From contig SMYP01000091.1 in NCBI GenBank assembly GCA_007050895.1, positions 5,941 through 45,861 of the forward strand: a DNA stretch of 39,921 bases. The letters are read 5' to 3'. Numbering within the stretch: the first letter of the stretch is position 1; each line of letters starts with the position of its first letter. Shown here piece by piece: positions 15,552 to 23,926 of this stretch. The stretch comes from Candidatus Bathyarchaeota archaeon (GTDB taxonomy: Archaea; Thermoproteota; Bathyarchaeia; Bathyarchaeales; UBA233). A program made the translations under genes and the position numbers. Below the pieces are notes generated by a model. The model saw only the letters and a list, made by a program, of their open reading frames with translations, was not told the DNA's origin and searched no databases.

Positions 15552-18221
15552 CTACAGAAACAGAGCCGCTTTGGTCGTCTCTTCATCCAAAGTTTCAACC
15601 TTAAATCCTTTTTTCTTGCATAACTGAAGCATTTTGTAGTTGTTGGCGCTCACATAACCGTAGATTTTGTTCAATCGCATATCTTTCCCAATCTCAATAA
15701 GCACGTCCATAAGCTTGGATCCGAGTCCGAGCCCATGCAATTTATCACGAACTAAAACAGCAAACTCGCCGCTTTTTCCTCCAGTATCAGCAATTAATCT
15801 TACAGCACCAATTATTGGCTTGTTGCTTTCCTGAAGTTCTGCAACAACGGCGATTTCTCGGTCGTAATCCAAATTGCAATACCGCGTTAACATTTCATGC
15901 GACATTTCGTTTATTATCTCGAAAAACCTGAACCGCATACTTTCCGGGGAGAGAGACTTTAAAAATTCGTTGAAACGTTGCTCGTCTTCGGGCTTTACTG
16001 GATGAAGCACCACTTCAGTCCCATCTTTTAGGCTCCTAGCTGTAACGTATTTCTTCGGGTAACAAGCGATTAGGCGGGGGTCCTGGTGTTCAGCATCTTC
16101 ACGCATCATCCTATCCCAGTCGATCACTATTCGGGCGTCAACCGCCAAAGCAGTATTCGCGTTAACAATCAAGGGGTTTATATCAATCTCCTTTATTTCT
16201 GGAAGATCTGTAACAAGCTGTGAAAACTTAACCAGAATTTTCTCAACTATCCCGACATTTAGAGGGGCCCCCATGGATAATGCGTGTTTGTAAATAGCTG
16301 TATCTTCTATTAGCCTTCTTGCCAGTGTCTGGTTCAGCGGGGGAAAACCTATAGTCACGTCATTGAACAACTCTGCAGCAGTTCCACCCATCCCAAAAAG
16401 GATTATTGGACCAAACTGAGCATCCTTTTTGGAGCCTACAATCAATTCATGTTCTTTTTCGCGTATCATGTTTTGAATAGTAACACCTTGAAACTCAACC
16501 GTATTGCCAAGGCTTTTGACTTTGTCTTTTATTTCCCTGAAGAAAACTTTGGTTTCTGATCGAGAACAAACGTTTAAGGCTACACCTTTGATCTTGGATT
16601 TGTGCGAAATCTGATTGGATAGAGCTTTCATAACTACTGGATAACCAAGTTTGGAGGACAGAAAGATGGCTTGTTCTGGGGTTCGCGCCACAAGTGTCTT
16701 CACAGTTGGAATCATGTAGGCTTCTAAAAAGTGCATAGACTCAGGCAAATTTAGGACTTTACGACCATCACGGAAAGCTTGTCTGAGAATTCCTTTCAAA
16801 AATGCTAAATTGGGTCGCTCCACAGGAAGTTCTTCAGGAGTTTGATACAAAAGCTCCAAGTTTTGGGTATAATTATACATGTACATGAAAGTTGAAACAG
16901 CCTCTTCTGGAGTTTTAAATGATGGAATACCATTCCCTTGAAGAATTCTACGAGCTTTTCGGCAACTTTCATCTTCACTCAGTAAGACTGTGAGAACAGG
17001 CTTCATGGTTTGCTTTGCCAAGTTGACAAGCATATTTGCGAGATCAATAGGCTCTGTGGCACCTTGAAGGGTATAAATCACCAAGAACCCGTTGCTATAC
17101 TGGTCTTTCAGGCAAACCTCCAGCACATTTCTGAATCTTTTTGGGGTAGCCTCTTCGTAAATGTCAATTGGATTTGATAGGCTGCAGTAAGAGGGCAAAA
17201 CATGCTTCAAGGCTTGAATGGTTTCATTACTCAACTTTGAGAGCTGCCCATCCCTTGCGATAAGATGGTCAGTAGCCATTATCGCTGGTCCTCCTGCGTT
17301 GGTAATTATAGTGAGATTTGGGGCAGTCGGGTTTGGCTGCATTGCCAAAGCTTCTGCACAGTTAAAAAGGTCACTTATAGCCTCAACACGAACTATACCA
17401 GCACGTCTAAAAGCTGCGGTATATACCGAGTCTTCTCCGCCTAAAGAACCGCTGTGAGAATAAGCGGCTTCACTGCTTTCCTTGAAACGACCAGCCTTTA
17501 CCAGCACGATAGGCTTGGTTCGAGTGGAGCAACGTGCTGCACTTATAAATTTTCTACCTTTTCTTATGGATTCGACATAAAGCACGATGCTCTTGGTTTG
17601 AGAGTCAATTCCGAAATAATCAATTAAGTCCCCGAGATCTACATCAAGCATCGAACCAGTGGAAACAACAGCGCTGAAACCAACTTGTGCTTCCGAAGCC
17701 CAATCCAAAGCTGAAGCGCACAAAGCAGCGCTTTGGGAGATGAAGGCTATTTTTCCAGGGCTTACTTGCTTATTAGCGAAAGTAGCGTAAAGGTTGATTT
17801 TCGGCCTAATCACGCCTAGACTGTTGGGTCCGATTATTCGCAAACCGTAGTTCTTTTGATGTTTCAGTAGCTGCTTCTCTAGACTCACGTCAGCATCAAC
17901 TATTTCTCTTAGACCAGCTGAGATTATTATGACTCCAGCGACGCCAGCTTGACCGCATTCTTCAACTACTTGCGGAACTGTATGCGCTGGAGTAGCTATA
18001 ACTGCCATGTCGATTTTGTTGGGAATTTTGCTGACACTTGGATAAGCAGGTATCCCCTGAACTGTCTGCCTAAATGGGTTCACGGGAAAAACCGAGCCCT
18101 TGTAGCCTGACCCTGCTAAGTTGCCGAAGATTTTGGCGCCTATAGAACCTTCTCTGTCGCTTGCACCTACAACTGCTACTCTCTCAGGGTTGAAAATGCG
18201 TTTGAGGTTCTCGATTCCCAA
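15552..18221 (-). CDS. ADP-forming acyl-CoA synthetase (fused alpha and beta) with C-terminal GNAT acetyltransferase domain
   Basis: 889 residues. Order: CoA-binding Rossmann domain ('VAVVGASDREGSIG', 15-28), two succinyl-CoA-ligase-type domains (about 150-450), ATP-grasp (about 480-700) and GNAT (about 730-889, with 'KLHGLGLGSKLM' as acetyl-CoA loop). This is the architecture of bacterial Pat protein acetyltransferases, whose synthetase part is inactive. Here the phosphorylated His of ADP-forming acetyl-CoA synthetases is present as H256 in 'SHSGSLGGE', and the ATP-grasp part keeps a His in 'QISHKSKIKGVALN'. The protein may therefore both make acetyl-CoA (or acetate plus ATP) and acetylate proteins or small molecules. 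It converges with the MetF-like gene and lies near the cdh operon, which yields acetyl-CoA. The start is an ATG at 18221. Confidence 0.85.
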   Translation of the reverse strand: MGIENLKRIFNPERVAVVGASDREGSIGAKIFGNLAGSGYKGSVFPVNPFRQTVQGIPAYPSVSKIPNKIDMAVIATPAHTVPQVVEECGQAGVAGVIIISAGLREIVDADVSLEKQLLKHQKNYGLRIIGPNSLGVIRPKINLYATFANKQVSPGKIAFISQSAALCASALDWASEAQVGFSAVVSTGSMLDVDLGDLIDYFGIDSQTKSIVLYVESIRKGRKFISAARCSTRTKPIVLVKAGRFKESSEAAYSHSGSLGGEDSVYTAAFRRAGIVRVEAISDLFNCAEALAMQPNPTAPNLTIITNAGGPAIMATDHLIARDGQLSKLSNETIQALKHVLPSYCSLSNPIDIYEEATPKRFRNVLEVCLKDQYSNGFLVIYTLQGATEPIDLANMLVNLAKQTMKPVLTVLLSEDESCRKARRILQGNGIPSFKTPEEAVSTFMYMYNYTQNLELLYQTPEELPVERPNLAFLKGILRQAFRDGRKVLNLPESMHFLEAYMIPTVKTLVARTPEQAIFLSSKLGYPVVMKALSNQISHKSKIKGVALNVCSRSETKVFFREIKDKVKSLGNTVEFQGVTIQNMIREKEHELIVGSKKDAQFGPIILFGMGGTAAELFNDVTIGFPPLNQTLARRLIEDTAIYKHALSMGAPLNVGIVEKILVKFSQLVTDLPEIKEIDINPLIVNANTALAVDARIVIDWDRMMREDAEHQDPRLIACYPKKYVTARSLKDGTEVVLHPVKPEDEQRFNEFLKSLSPESMRFRFFEIINEMSHEMLTRYCNLDYDREIAVVAELQESNKPIIGAVRLIADTGGKSGEFAVLVRDKLHGLGLGSKLMDVLIEIGKDMRLNKIYGYVSANNYKMLQLCKKKGFKVETLDEETTKAALFL

Positions 18222-18432
18222 GGCTGGCTATTCCCTCGTTTAAGAGAATTAACTTTTCTGAATAGATTTATAGAACACATATGATTTTTAAAACTTCTTG
18301 GAGTATCTATTCGAATTGCTCTAAGCGGAGAAATAGCATTTACATGTGAAACGTGTTTTCTTAAAGCAATAGATAAGCTTAAGTTTTATTGCAGAGTTAG
18401 CCATTCAAACCCAAGAAAGGGAGATTTGTAAG

Positions 18433-19191
18433 ATGAACTCTGTTGAAATAATTGCTGTTGAGAACTTGCCTTTGATAACGGAAGGCGACGATTTAGCTGA
18501 GCTCATTTGCAATGCCGCTGAAAAACAGAGCACGCCGATCCGGGAAAAAGATGTCATTGTTATCACTCATGTTGCTGTATCCAAATCGGAAGGAAACGTA
18601 GTTGACCTTGACAAAGTTGTGCCCTCAGAAAAAGCGAAGGAAATCGCGCGAATAACCAAGAAAGACCCTAGTCTAGTTGAGGTGATTCTCAGGGAGACAA
18701 ATGAAATAGTGCGCATGCGTATTAATAGTCTAATTACGGAGACTAGAGGCGGAATAGTTTGTGCTAACGCTGGAGTGGATAGGTCAAATATTGGGGGCGA
18801 AAGAAATATAATATTGCTACCTGAAGATGCTAATGCATCAGCACGGAAAATTAGGCAAAAAATAAGGAAAAAAACGGGTTGCGATGTTGCTGTCATTATT
18901 TCAGATACTCACGGCCGTCCTTTTAGGAAGGGCGAGATTAACGTGGCGATAGGCGTCGCAGGAATGAAACCGATAAGGGACAGGCGTGGAGAAAAAGACC
19001 TGTTTGGATATGTTCTGAGAATCAAGCAAACGGCTGTTGCTGATGAATTAGCGTCAGCTGCTGAGCTTGTGATAGGTCAAGCTGACGAGGGAATACCTGT
19101 TGCCATAATAAGAGGCTACAAGTATCAGATAACGGAAAACGCATCAGCAACTGAGCTTACCAGACCGAAAAAGAGCGATTTGTTCAGGTAG
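18433..19191 (+). CDS. cofE: Coenzyme F420-0:L-glutamate ligase
   Basis: GTP-dependent ligase that adds L-glutamate residues to F420-0 to make F420-1 and F420-2, the hydride carrier of methanogens and many other archaea. Landmarks: 'VITHVAVSKSEGNVVDL' (50s), 'GGIVCANAGVDRSNI' near 107-121, 'VIISDTHGRPFRKGEINVAI' near 155-174, and 'GQADEGIPVAIIRG' at the C-terminal side; these line the GTP/metal site. Length 252 is normal. ATG 18433 has GGGAG about ten bases upstream. The decayed class II aldolase follows 22 bases later, apparently the same transcription unit. F420 would serve the pterin branch of the C1 pathway. Confidence 0.95.
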   Translation: MNSVEIIAVENLPLITEGDDLAELICNAAEKQSTPIREKDVIVITHVAVSKSEGNVVDLDKVVPSEKAKEIARITKKDPSLVEVILRETNEIVRMRINSLITETRGGIVCANAGVDRSNIGGERNIILLPEDANASARKIRQKIRKKTGCDVAVIISDTHGRPFRKGEINVAIGVAGMKPIRDRRGEKDLFGYVLRIKQTAVADELASAAELVIGQADEGIPVAIIRGYKYQITENASATELTRPKKSDLFR

Positions 19192-19213
19192 TTTATTTGA
19201 TGGGAGATAATAA

Positions 19214-19862
19214 ATGAGAATAAAAATGATTAAAGATATTAGTCAGCGACTAGTGAAGGCAGGAAGAGAACTCCATAAGAATGGGCTATTTAGAGGAACA
19301 AGCGGAAAAATAAGCGCAAGAATACCTGGAACGGGCACATTTCTGATAAAACCTTCGGGAGCTCATATGAAATTCTTAAAGACGGAAGAACTTGTTCTGG
19401 TAGACTTGAAAGGAAATAAGATTAAAGGAGAATTGAATTGTTCACTAGAGAACCCCTATGCATGCGGCGGTTTACAGAGCGCGTAGTGATGTATAAGCAG
19501 TTGCGCACACACATGCTCCTTCGACCACGGCGTTTTGAATTGCCAAAACGGAAATTCTTCCATTGCAGGTGGAGATGTTTTCCCTTTTCCCAAATGGAGT
19601 TCCTGTCATCACTTTTAAGCCGCCTGGTTCTAAAGCGCTAGCAGAGGCTGTTCAAAAGAAGATTATTGATTATAATGCTATTATTCTTGAGAACCATGGC
19701 GTTCTAACCGTTGGCTCAACAATAGAAGAAGCAGGTAGCTTAAACGAACTGGTTGAAGAAGCCGCCAAGATTCAGCTTTTAGCTTTATCGCTTGCTGACT
19801 AAGATATTTTGGATTTGGCAAAGCTAAAGGAAAAGTTCAAAACAGAGAATCGCATAGAATAA
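19214..19862 (+). pseudogene. Class II aldolase (L-fuculose-phosphate aldolase type), broken by a frameshift and stop codons
   Basis: The frame opens at ATG 19214 behind GGGAGA and reads as a class II aldolase through 'FLIKPSGAHMKFL'. An extra A in the AA at 19451-19452 breaks it. Dropping that base continues as 'ETPMHAAVYRARSDV', then TAA (19494-19496), 'AVAHTHAPSTTAF', TGA (19536-19538), 'IAKTEILPLQVEMFSLFPNG', and 'ILENHGVLTVG' to TAA (19800-19802). The same frame stays open for 19 more codons to 19862, so this third stop may also be secondary. The zinc-site His pair (AHTH) and 'NHGVLTVG' are still readable. The usual Asn of 'GN(I/V)S' is Lys ('SGKIS'). Relatives make lactaldehyde from fuculose phosphate, a proposed lactate source for F420, which fits the position after cofE. 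Recent decay or local sequence errors are both possible. Confidence 0.85.
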
Positions 19863-19888
19863 CAAAAAAGCGAAAAGGAAGATGAACA

Positions 19889-20221
19889 CTGATCGACGCT
19901 AAAACGCCTAAAGAATTTTTTGAAAAAATATTGCCTAGCAGGTTCAAACCAGAAAAAGCCGCGAGAATAGATGTTACAGTTCAGATAAGCATCACCGGAC
20001 CTAACGGTGGCGACTGGATAGTTATAATAAGAAATCAAAAACTGGAAGTCAAGGAGGGAAAGCATCCTTCGCCTACGCTGGAACTCAAGACTACGGAAGC
20101 GGACTACATGGATTTGATAAATGGTAAAATGAGCGGTGAGAAAGCCTTTATTACAGGAAAGCTCAAGTTTAAAGGTAGTATTGGCACGGCGCTTCGATTG
20201 AGGGAAACAGGCTTCCTTTAG
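19889..20221 (+). CDS. SCP2 sterol-binding-domain protein (start codon uncertain)
   Basis: About 96-110 residues with the SCP2 fold: 'ISITGPNGGDWIVII', 'KLEVKEGKHPSPTLEL', 'MDLINGKMSGEKAFITGKLK' and 'KGSIGTALRL'. SCP2 domains hold lipids or acyl-CoA in a hydrophobic tunnel; small archaeal members have no assigned function. The first standard start in frame is TTG 19931, but the preceding codons (19892-19930) read 'IDAKTPKEFFEKI', which looks like the proper family N-terminus. The only upstream in-frame initiation candidate after a TGA at 19883 is CTG 19889. An ATG at 19882 with AAGGAAG is one base out of frame. Either a non-standard start is used or a one-base insertion has damaged the N-terminus, as in the broken aldolase next door. 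Confidence 0.75.
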   Translation: MIDAKTPKEFFEKILPSRFKPEKAARIDVTVQISITGPNGGDWIVIIRNQKLEVKEGKHPSPTLELKTTEADYMDLINGKMSGEKAFITGKLKFKGSIGTALRLRETGFL

Positions 20222-20365
20222 AATCCACTGCATGAACGAAAGAAGTCAAGAGCGTTTTGTAGTCTGTAGAACTTTATGCAACTCAGTCTTGCCTGTCTTT
20301 TTTCAGTTTGCTTCGACATATATTTATTTCGTCCTTGACAATCACAGATGAGTAGGTAGAGAAAG

Positions 20366-21310
20366 ATGGTTATGTCAAAAGAAGTTGTAAGGGACTATGA
20401 GTTCCGTGGAGATATGTCGGTGGATGATCTTGTAAACCAGATGGAGCGAGCTTGGGGTTTCACCGCTGGAAAGATCTCCTTGGGTGTAAGTATCTTAGAA
20501 CGCATGTTCAAAACGCAGGATTGCGTTAATTTTCTCTCCTTTACAGGAAACCTCGTGGCTACGGGGACACGCGGCGTTTTCAAAGAATTGGTTAAGAGGA
20601 AGCTCGTTGACGTTATTATCACTGCTTGTGGAACGCTGGATCATGATATGGCTAGGTGCTGGAGAAACTATTACAGAGGGTCTTTCATAATGAACGACGC
20701 CAGACTTCACGCGAAAGGAATAAACCGCCTGGGCAACGTGCTAGTTCCAAACGACAGTTACGGCACAATAATAGAAGAGAAAATGCAAGAGTTGCTTGAG
20801 GTCCTTTTTAAAGAGGGAATAAAAGAAATTTCAGGCAGTCAGCTTTGCCGGGAAATAGGCTCGCGCTGCTGCAATGAAAGTTCAATCATGTACTGGGCAG
20901 CCAAAAACAACATTCCAGTCTTCGTTCCCGGTATTACTGACGGTGCAGTTGGTTACCAAACGTGGCTTTTCAGCCAGGACCATGATTTTAGATTAAATTT
21001 GTTGAAAGATGAAGGTGAACTTAGTGACCTAATTTTCTCCGCTAAAAAAACTGGTGCGTTAATTGTTGGCGGAGGAATATCGAAGCATCATACGATATGG
21101 TGGAATCAGTTCAAAGACGGCTTGGACTATGTTGTTTATGTGAGCACAGCTGATGAGTGGGATGGTAGCCTTTCCGGCGCGAGACCTCGAGAAGCGGTTT
21201 CTTGGGGGAAAATCAGCGAGAAAGCTAAGCGAGTGATGCTTGAAGGGGATGCTTCACTAATATTGCCAGTTATTATGAGTTCGCTTGCGGCTAGGTTAAC
21301 AAAAGCTTAG
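20366..21310 (+). CDS. dys: Deoxyhypusine synthase
   Basis: Transfers the aminobutyl group of spermidine, via NAD, to a lysine of translation factor aIF5A, the first step of hypusine formation. Landmarks: 'FLSFTGNLVATGTRGVF' (57-73), 'ITACGTLDHDMARC' (85-98), 'NDSYG' (129-133), 'GITDGAVG' (189-196) and the active-site lysine K240 in 'GGGISKHH'. 'STADEWDGSLSGARPREAVSWGK' at the C-terminal side, split here by family variation, is typical of true synthases. 314 residues. The ATG at 20366 follows AGAGAAAG; a second ATG two codons on is possible. The 3' end overlaps the convergent paralogue by four bases. Confidence 0.93.
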   Translation: MVMSKEVVRDYEFRGDMSVDDLVNQMERAWGFTAGKISLGVSILERMFKTQDCVNFLSFTGNLVATGTRGVFKELVKRKLVDVIITACGTLDHDMARCWRNYYRGSFIMNDARLHAKGINRLGNVLVPNDSYGTIIEEKMQELLEVLFKEGIKEISGSQLCREIGSRCCNESSIMYWAAKNNIPVFVPGITDGAVGYQTWLFSQDHDFRLNLLKDEGELSDLIFSAKKTGALIVGGGISKHHTIWWNQFKDGLDYVVYVSTADEWDGSLSGARPREAVSWGKISEKAKRVMLEGDASLILPVIMSSLAARLTKA

Positions 21311-22371
21311 GATATGCCTTCAAAGAGCCAAGACATGTCTGGACCTTTGCGTTTGTTTTTCACTCTTTCGTTAAGTGCGTGTGTTATAAGAGGCAGGGCA
21401 ATAGTGGCATCGCAGTAACATACTACTCGCGTGCCGCTTTCACTGTTGATTTTACCCCAACTTACAGCCTCTTCTAGGGTACAGCCTGACAAGCCACCCC
21501 ATTGCGGGGCGTCTGTGGTTATTTGTATAGCGTATTTGTGCGGGTAATAATACTCGTGGAGCCCTTTTCGGAGGTGACCATCTCGGCCAGCTACACCCTG
21601 ATCGTTGGTTTGGGGTGAAACGGAGATAGCGATTAGCTGTGTCAGATCTTTTGGGACCCCGCCGCCAATATAGACTACAGCAACGTCTTTGGTTTTGGTG
21701 CCGATTCTCACAAATTGGTCGAATTCTTTCACTGAATCCAAAATTATCCGGTGACCTTTATTCTTGGCCATTAGGAACGTTTCGCCGTAGGCGCTGTCGC
21801 TCATTGCCGGACTGAATATCGGAACTCCGTTTTGCGCAGCTACAGCAGTTATGCTGGGTATGCCTTTCGCACCCAGGTATTTCCCGAGTAGATGCAGGAA
21901 TTCGACACTTGAGTAAGCGAAATCGGTTTTTAGAGTCATGATGAAATCTGTAACTAATTCTTCCATTTCTCGGTAGTCAGTTTCTTTGCCGAAAACGTCA
22001 TAATACCTGTTCACGTCTGCGTCTAATAGTTCCTTGTCGTTGGCCATGTGGCTACCCAACCAGTAGCCAAAACCCATAGCATCCACGATGTCTTCTGAAA
22101 CGTTAGCTCCTGTGGAGACAAGTGCGTCAATGAAACGGTTCTCCATAAGCCAGTTTATAATAGTCCATTGACCAGCTGTGCTCATTGAGCCTGCTAATCC
22201 CATAACAATAGTTAAATCTGGGTCTTTTAGCATCTTCTCCCAGACGTCAACTGCTTCGCCGAGTTTTCTTCCTTGATAGGCAGTTCGGCTCATTTCCGCT
22301 AGAAGTTGTGATATACTTTTTTCTTTAACCTTTAACGGTTCAAGTTTTTTGTTGAAGTAGGTATCGCTCAA
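21307..22371 (-). CDS. Deoxyhypusine synthase-like protein (paralogue)
   Basis: 354 residues with the deoxyhypusine synthase fold: 'GLAGSMSTAGQW' (58-69), 'STGANVSEDIVDAMG' (86-100), 'AMSDSAYGETF' and 'GGGVPKDLTQ' (236-245). K241 aligns with the catalytic K240 of the neighbouring enzyme. It differs by an insertion rich in Gly, His and Tyr after the lysine ('GRDGHLRKGLHEYYYPHKY') and 'ITTDAPQWGGLSG'. Such paralogues occur in bacteria and archaea; some act as homospermidine synthases, others are unassigned, so the acceptor is probably a polyamine or another amine rather than aIF5A. The start is a TTG at 22371 with GAGGTG about eight bases upstream. Both stop codons lie in the shared bases 21307-21310. 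Confidence 0.85.
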   Translation of the reverse strand: MSDTYFNKKLEPLKVKEKSISQLLAEMSRTAYQGRKLGEAVDVWEKMLKDPDLTIVMGLAGSMSTAGQWTIINWLMENRFIDALVSTGANVSEDIVDAMGFGYWLGSHMANDKELLDADVNRYYDVFGKETDYREMEELVTDFIMTLKTDFAYSSVEFLHLLGKYLGAKGIPSITAVAAQNGVPIFSPAMSDSAYGETFLMAKNKGHRIILDSVKEFDQFVRIGTKTKDVAVVYIGGGVPKDLTQLIAISVSPQTNDQGVAGRDGHLRKGLHEYYYPHKYAIQITTDAPQWGGLSGCTLEEAVSWGKINSESGTRVVCYCDATIALPLITHALNERVKNKRKGPDMSWLFEGIS

Positions 22372-22446
22372 GAGTTTGCACCTCTTTGTAGATTAGATGA
22401 CTCGTATTTGAAATTTTCTTTTTGAAAGCGTCAGACAACATTGGTG

Positions 22447-22479
22447 TCGAGTTTTTTCTATACTTGATTGAGAACTCGA
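22447..22479. repeat. Inverted repeat between histone and DHS-like genes
   Basis: TCGAGTT (22447-22453) and AACTCGA (22473-22479) form a perfect 7-bp stem with a 19-base loop. It lies downstream of the histone gene and upstream of the DHS-like gene on the minus strand. It may be a 3'-end structure or an operator. Confidence 0.35.
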
Positions 22480-22606
22480 TATTTTTTGTGGATTGGATTA
22501 GGTCTTATTCGCTCAATTGTATCTCTACCAAACCAACAGAAATTAGTTTTTCTCGAGCTAAAAATAACTTCAGCTGAACAAAAAGAAAGAAAGGGGAAGT
22601 TCTCTA

Positions 22607-22828
22607 CTACTTTTCCATTACTTTCTTAGTCGCTATTTCTATGTCTTCAGCTTTGATTGTTTTGCGTCCAGCATGCATGGCGAAATCTAATGCTTCTTTC
22701 GCGATTTTAATACCGATTCCTTCCAACGCTTTTGCTAGTTCTTTAGCTGCTGCTTCACTCACCCTGTCCGCTCCTGCTTTTTTGCACAACCTGTGCATGG
22801 GAGCGACGGCTAATTCTAAATCGACCAT
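22607..22828 (-). CDS. Archaeal histone
   Basis: A 73-residue single histone fold (alpha1-loop-alpha2-loop-alpha3): '[20 protein letters not shown]', then a long alpha2 '[20 protein letters not shown]' and '[19 protein letters not shown]'. The 'R-x-T-I-x-x-x-D' segment near the C-terminus is the conserved RxTxxxxD pair that joins loop 2 and alpha3 in all histones. Such proteins form dimers and extended DNA-wrapping fibres. The frame is open to 22897, but the ATG at 22828 gives the expected length and has GGAG about eight bases upstream. There is no extended tail. It is monocistronic, behind TATA-like sequences near 22854-22875. Confidence 0.93.
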   Translation of the reverse strand: MVDLELAVAPMHRLCKKAGADRVSEAAAKELAKALEGIGIKIAKEALDFAMHAGRKTIKAEDIEIATKKVMEK

Positions 22829-23201
22829 AAAGACTTCTCCGCAGCTTCTTTTTCTTTTTAAAGCTGTATTTAGCTTTATCGGTCCAAAATATGGCAATTT
22901 GTTTAAACATAGTGAAAATGAAGACCATAAATCCGTAAAAATTTTTAGCGCATTAAACTTTAGCAGAGATGAAAACTCAACCTACACAGATGACAGCGCC
23001 TTTGTTAGTTCTTCTGCTTCCCAAAAGTTGTATGTATTTGTTGCAGAATAGAAGTTATAGAAGTAAGTCAGTGTTCTGGAGTGAATATCCGGGTTTTCGA
23101 GGCGTAAACTTAAATTAAGTCTGTTCTTCTATTGGAAGTTGCTTTTCGCCTTCACGTGGTGGAGGAAAAGAGCTAGAATCTGATTGGAGGAATCTGGACA
23201 G

Positions 23202-23423
23202 TTGGGAAAAGTTAAGACGGAACACATTAAACGGTTAGCCAAAGAACTTCTGGAACGTTATCCAGAGAAGTTCTCCAGTGATTTTAACGCTAATAAGCAT
23301 ACAGTTGACGCGCTCACTCAAGGTTCCACCACGAAAGTGAGAAACCAAGTTGCTGGCTACATAACACGGACGATTTCTTTAACTAGAGCCGATTCTCCAA
23401 GCGAAATCGAAGAAGACCTCTAG
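23202..23423 (+). CDS. rps17e: 30S ribosomal protein S17e
   Basis: 'GKVKTEHIKRLAKELLERY' followed by 'FSSDFNANKHTVDAL', 'TTKVRNQVAGYITR' matches the archaeal/eukaryotic small-subunit protein eS17, a three-helix protein of the 30S head. The frame opens at TTG 23184, but the family N-terminus 'M-G-K-V-K/R-T' corresponds to the second TTG at 23202, which has GGAGG about ten bases upstream; the product is 73 residues. A short acidic C-terminal tail is present. The next gene begins 28 bases downstream and may be co-transcribed. Confidence 0.9.
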   Translation: MGKVKTEHIKRLAKELLERYPEKFSSDFNANKHTVDALTQGSTTKVRNQVAGYITRTISLTRADSPSEIEEDL

Positions 23424-23451
23424 AATAAGTTGTAGCGGAAAATGACGCTTT

Positions 23452-23826
23452 ATGATGGATGAATACCGAAAAGGTTGGGCTCTGAGGTATTTACGCGAGG
23501 CAAAGGCGGAGCTGGAGGCAGCGCGGAAAATGCCATATATGGCGCCTAGTCTAGTTGTGGAGTCAATTAGAAAAGCTCGAAATGCAATTTACTACAGTCT
23601 GGGAGAGCCTGCTTTTATAGAGGTTTTAATTCGCGAAGAAGCAAGAAAAGGCAAAACTACAAAGGATTCGGTTTTGCGTTTTCTAATCGAAATTGAGGAA
23701 ATGGTACGACAGCTAGGACATTTGGAGGAGGTAAACGGGGAAGCAATGATGAAACAGGCTGACACACTCGTTCATATAGCCACGGATATAGTAGAGACGC
23801 TGACCGAAGAAAGATTTGAAAATTAG
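23452..23826 (+). CDS. Conserved helical hypothetical protein
   Basis: 124 residues, almost all predicted helix, beginning 'MMDEYRKGWALRYLREAKAE'. 'SLVVESIRKARNAIYYSLGE' and 'QADTLVHIATDIVETL' would pack as a four- to five-helix bundle. The overall look recalls HEPN-type helical bundles, but the R-x4-6-H catalytic motif is not seen, so I give no function. It sits 28 bases after S17e in the same direction. A second ATG follows the first at 23455. The absence of membrane segments or signal peptide suggests a cytoplasmic protein. Confidence 0.6.
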   Translation: MMDEYRKGWALRYLREAKAELEAARKMPYMAPSLVVESIRKARNAIYYSLGEPAFIEVLIREEARKGKTTKDSVLRFLIEIEEMVRQLGHLEEVNGEAMMKQADTLVHIATDIVETLTEERFEN

Positions 23827-23926
23827 AGCACCTATTTTTTTAACTTTTTCAATTAGATTTTGATTCTTAAAAATCTGAGAAATCATTAATAAGTCCTAAA
23901 TTATTACCGTTTTCATAATAGGCTCG

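Noticed and set aside
19494..19538. Recoding of TAA/TGA in the aldolase (for example selenocysteine)
   Set aside because: TAA is not a known recoding site, the replaced residues would be Lys- and Gly-like, and a frameshift is also present; decay or error is simpler.
19799..20233. 144-codon minus-strand frame opposite the SCP2-like gene
   Set aside because: The plus strand carries a clear SCP2 domain, and this frame is its complement.
21307..22371. Naming the second DHS-like protein homospermidine synthase
   Set aside because: The fold and lysine are visible but the acceptor specificity cannot be read from the sequence.
22641..23051. 136-codon open frame on the plus strand across the histone gene
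   Set aside because: It is mostly antisense to the histone; the remaining part is low in protein-like features.
23452..23826. HEPN RNase (toxin) assignment
   Set aside because: A helical bundle is plausible, but the R-x4-6-H motif is missing and no MNT-type partner is adjacent.
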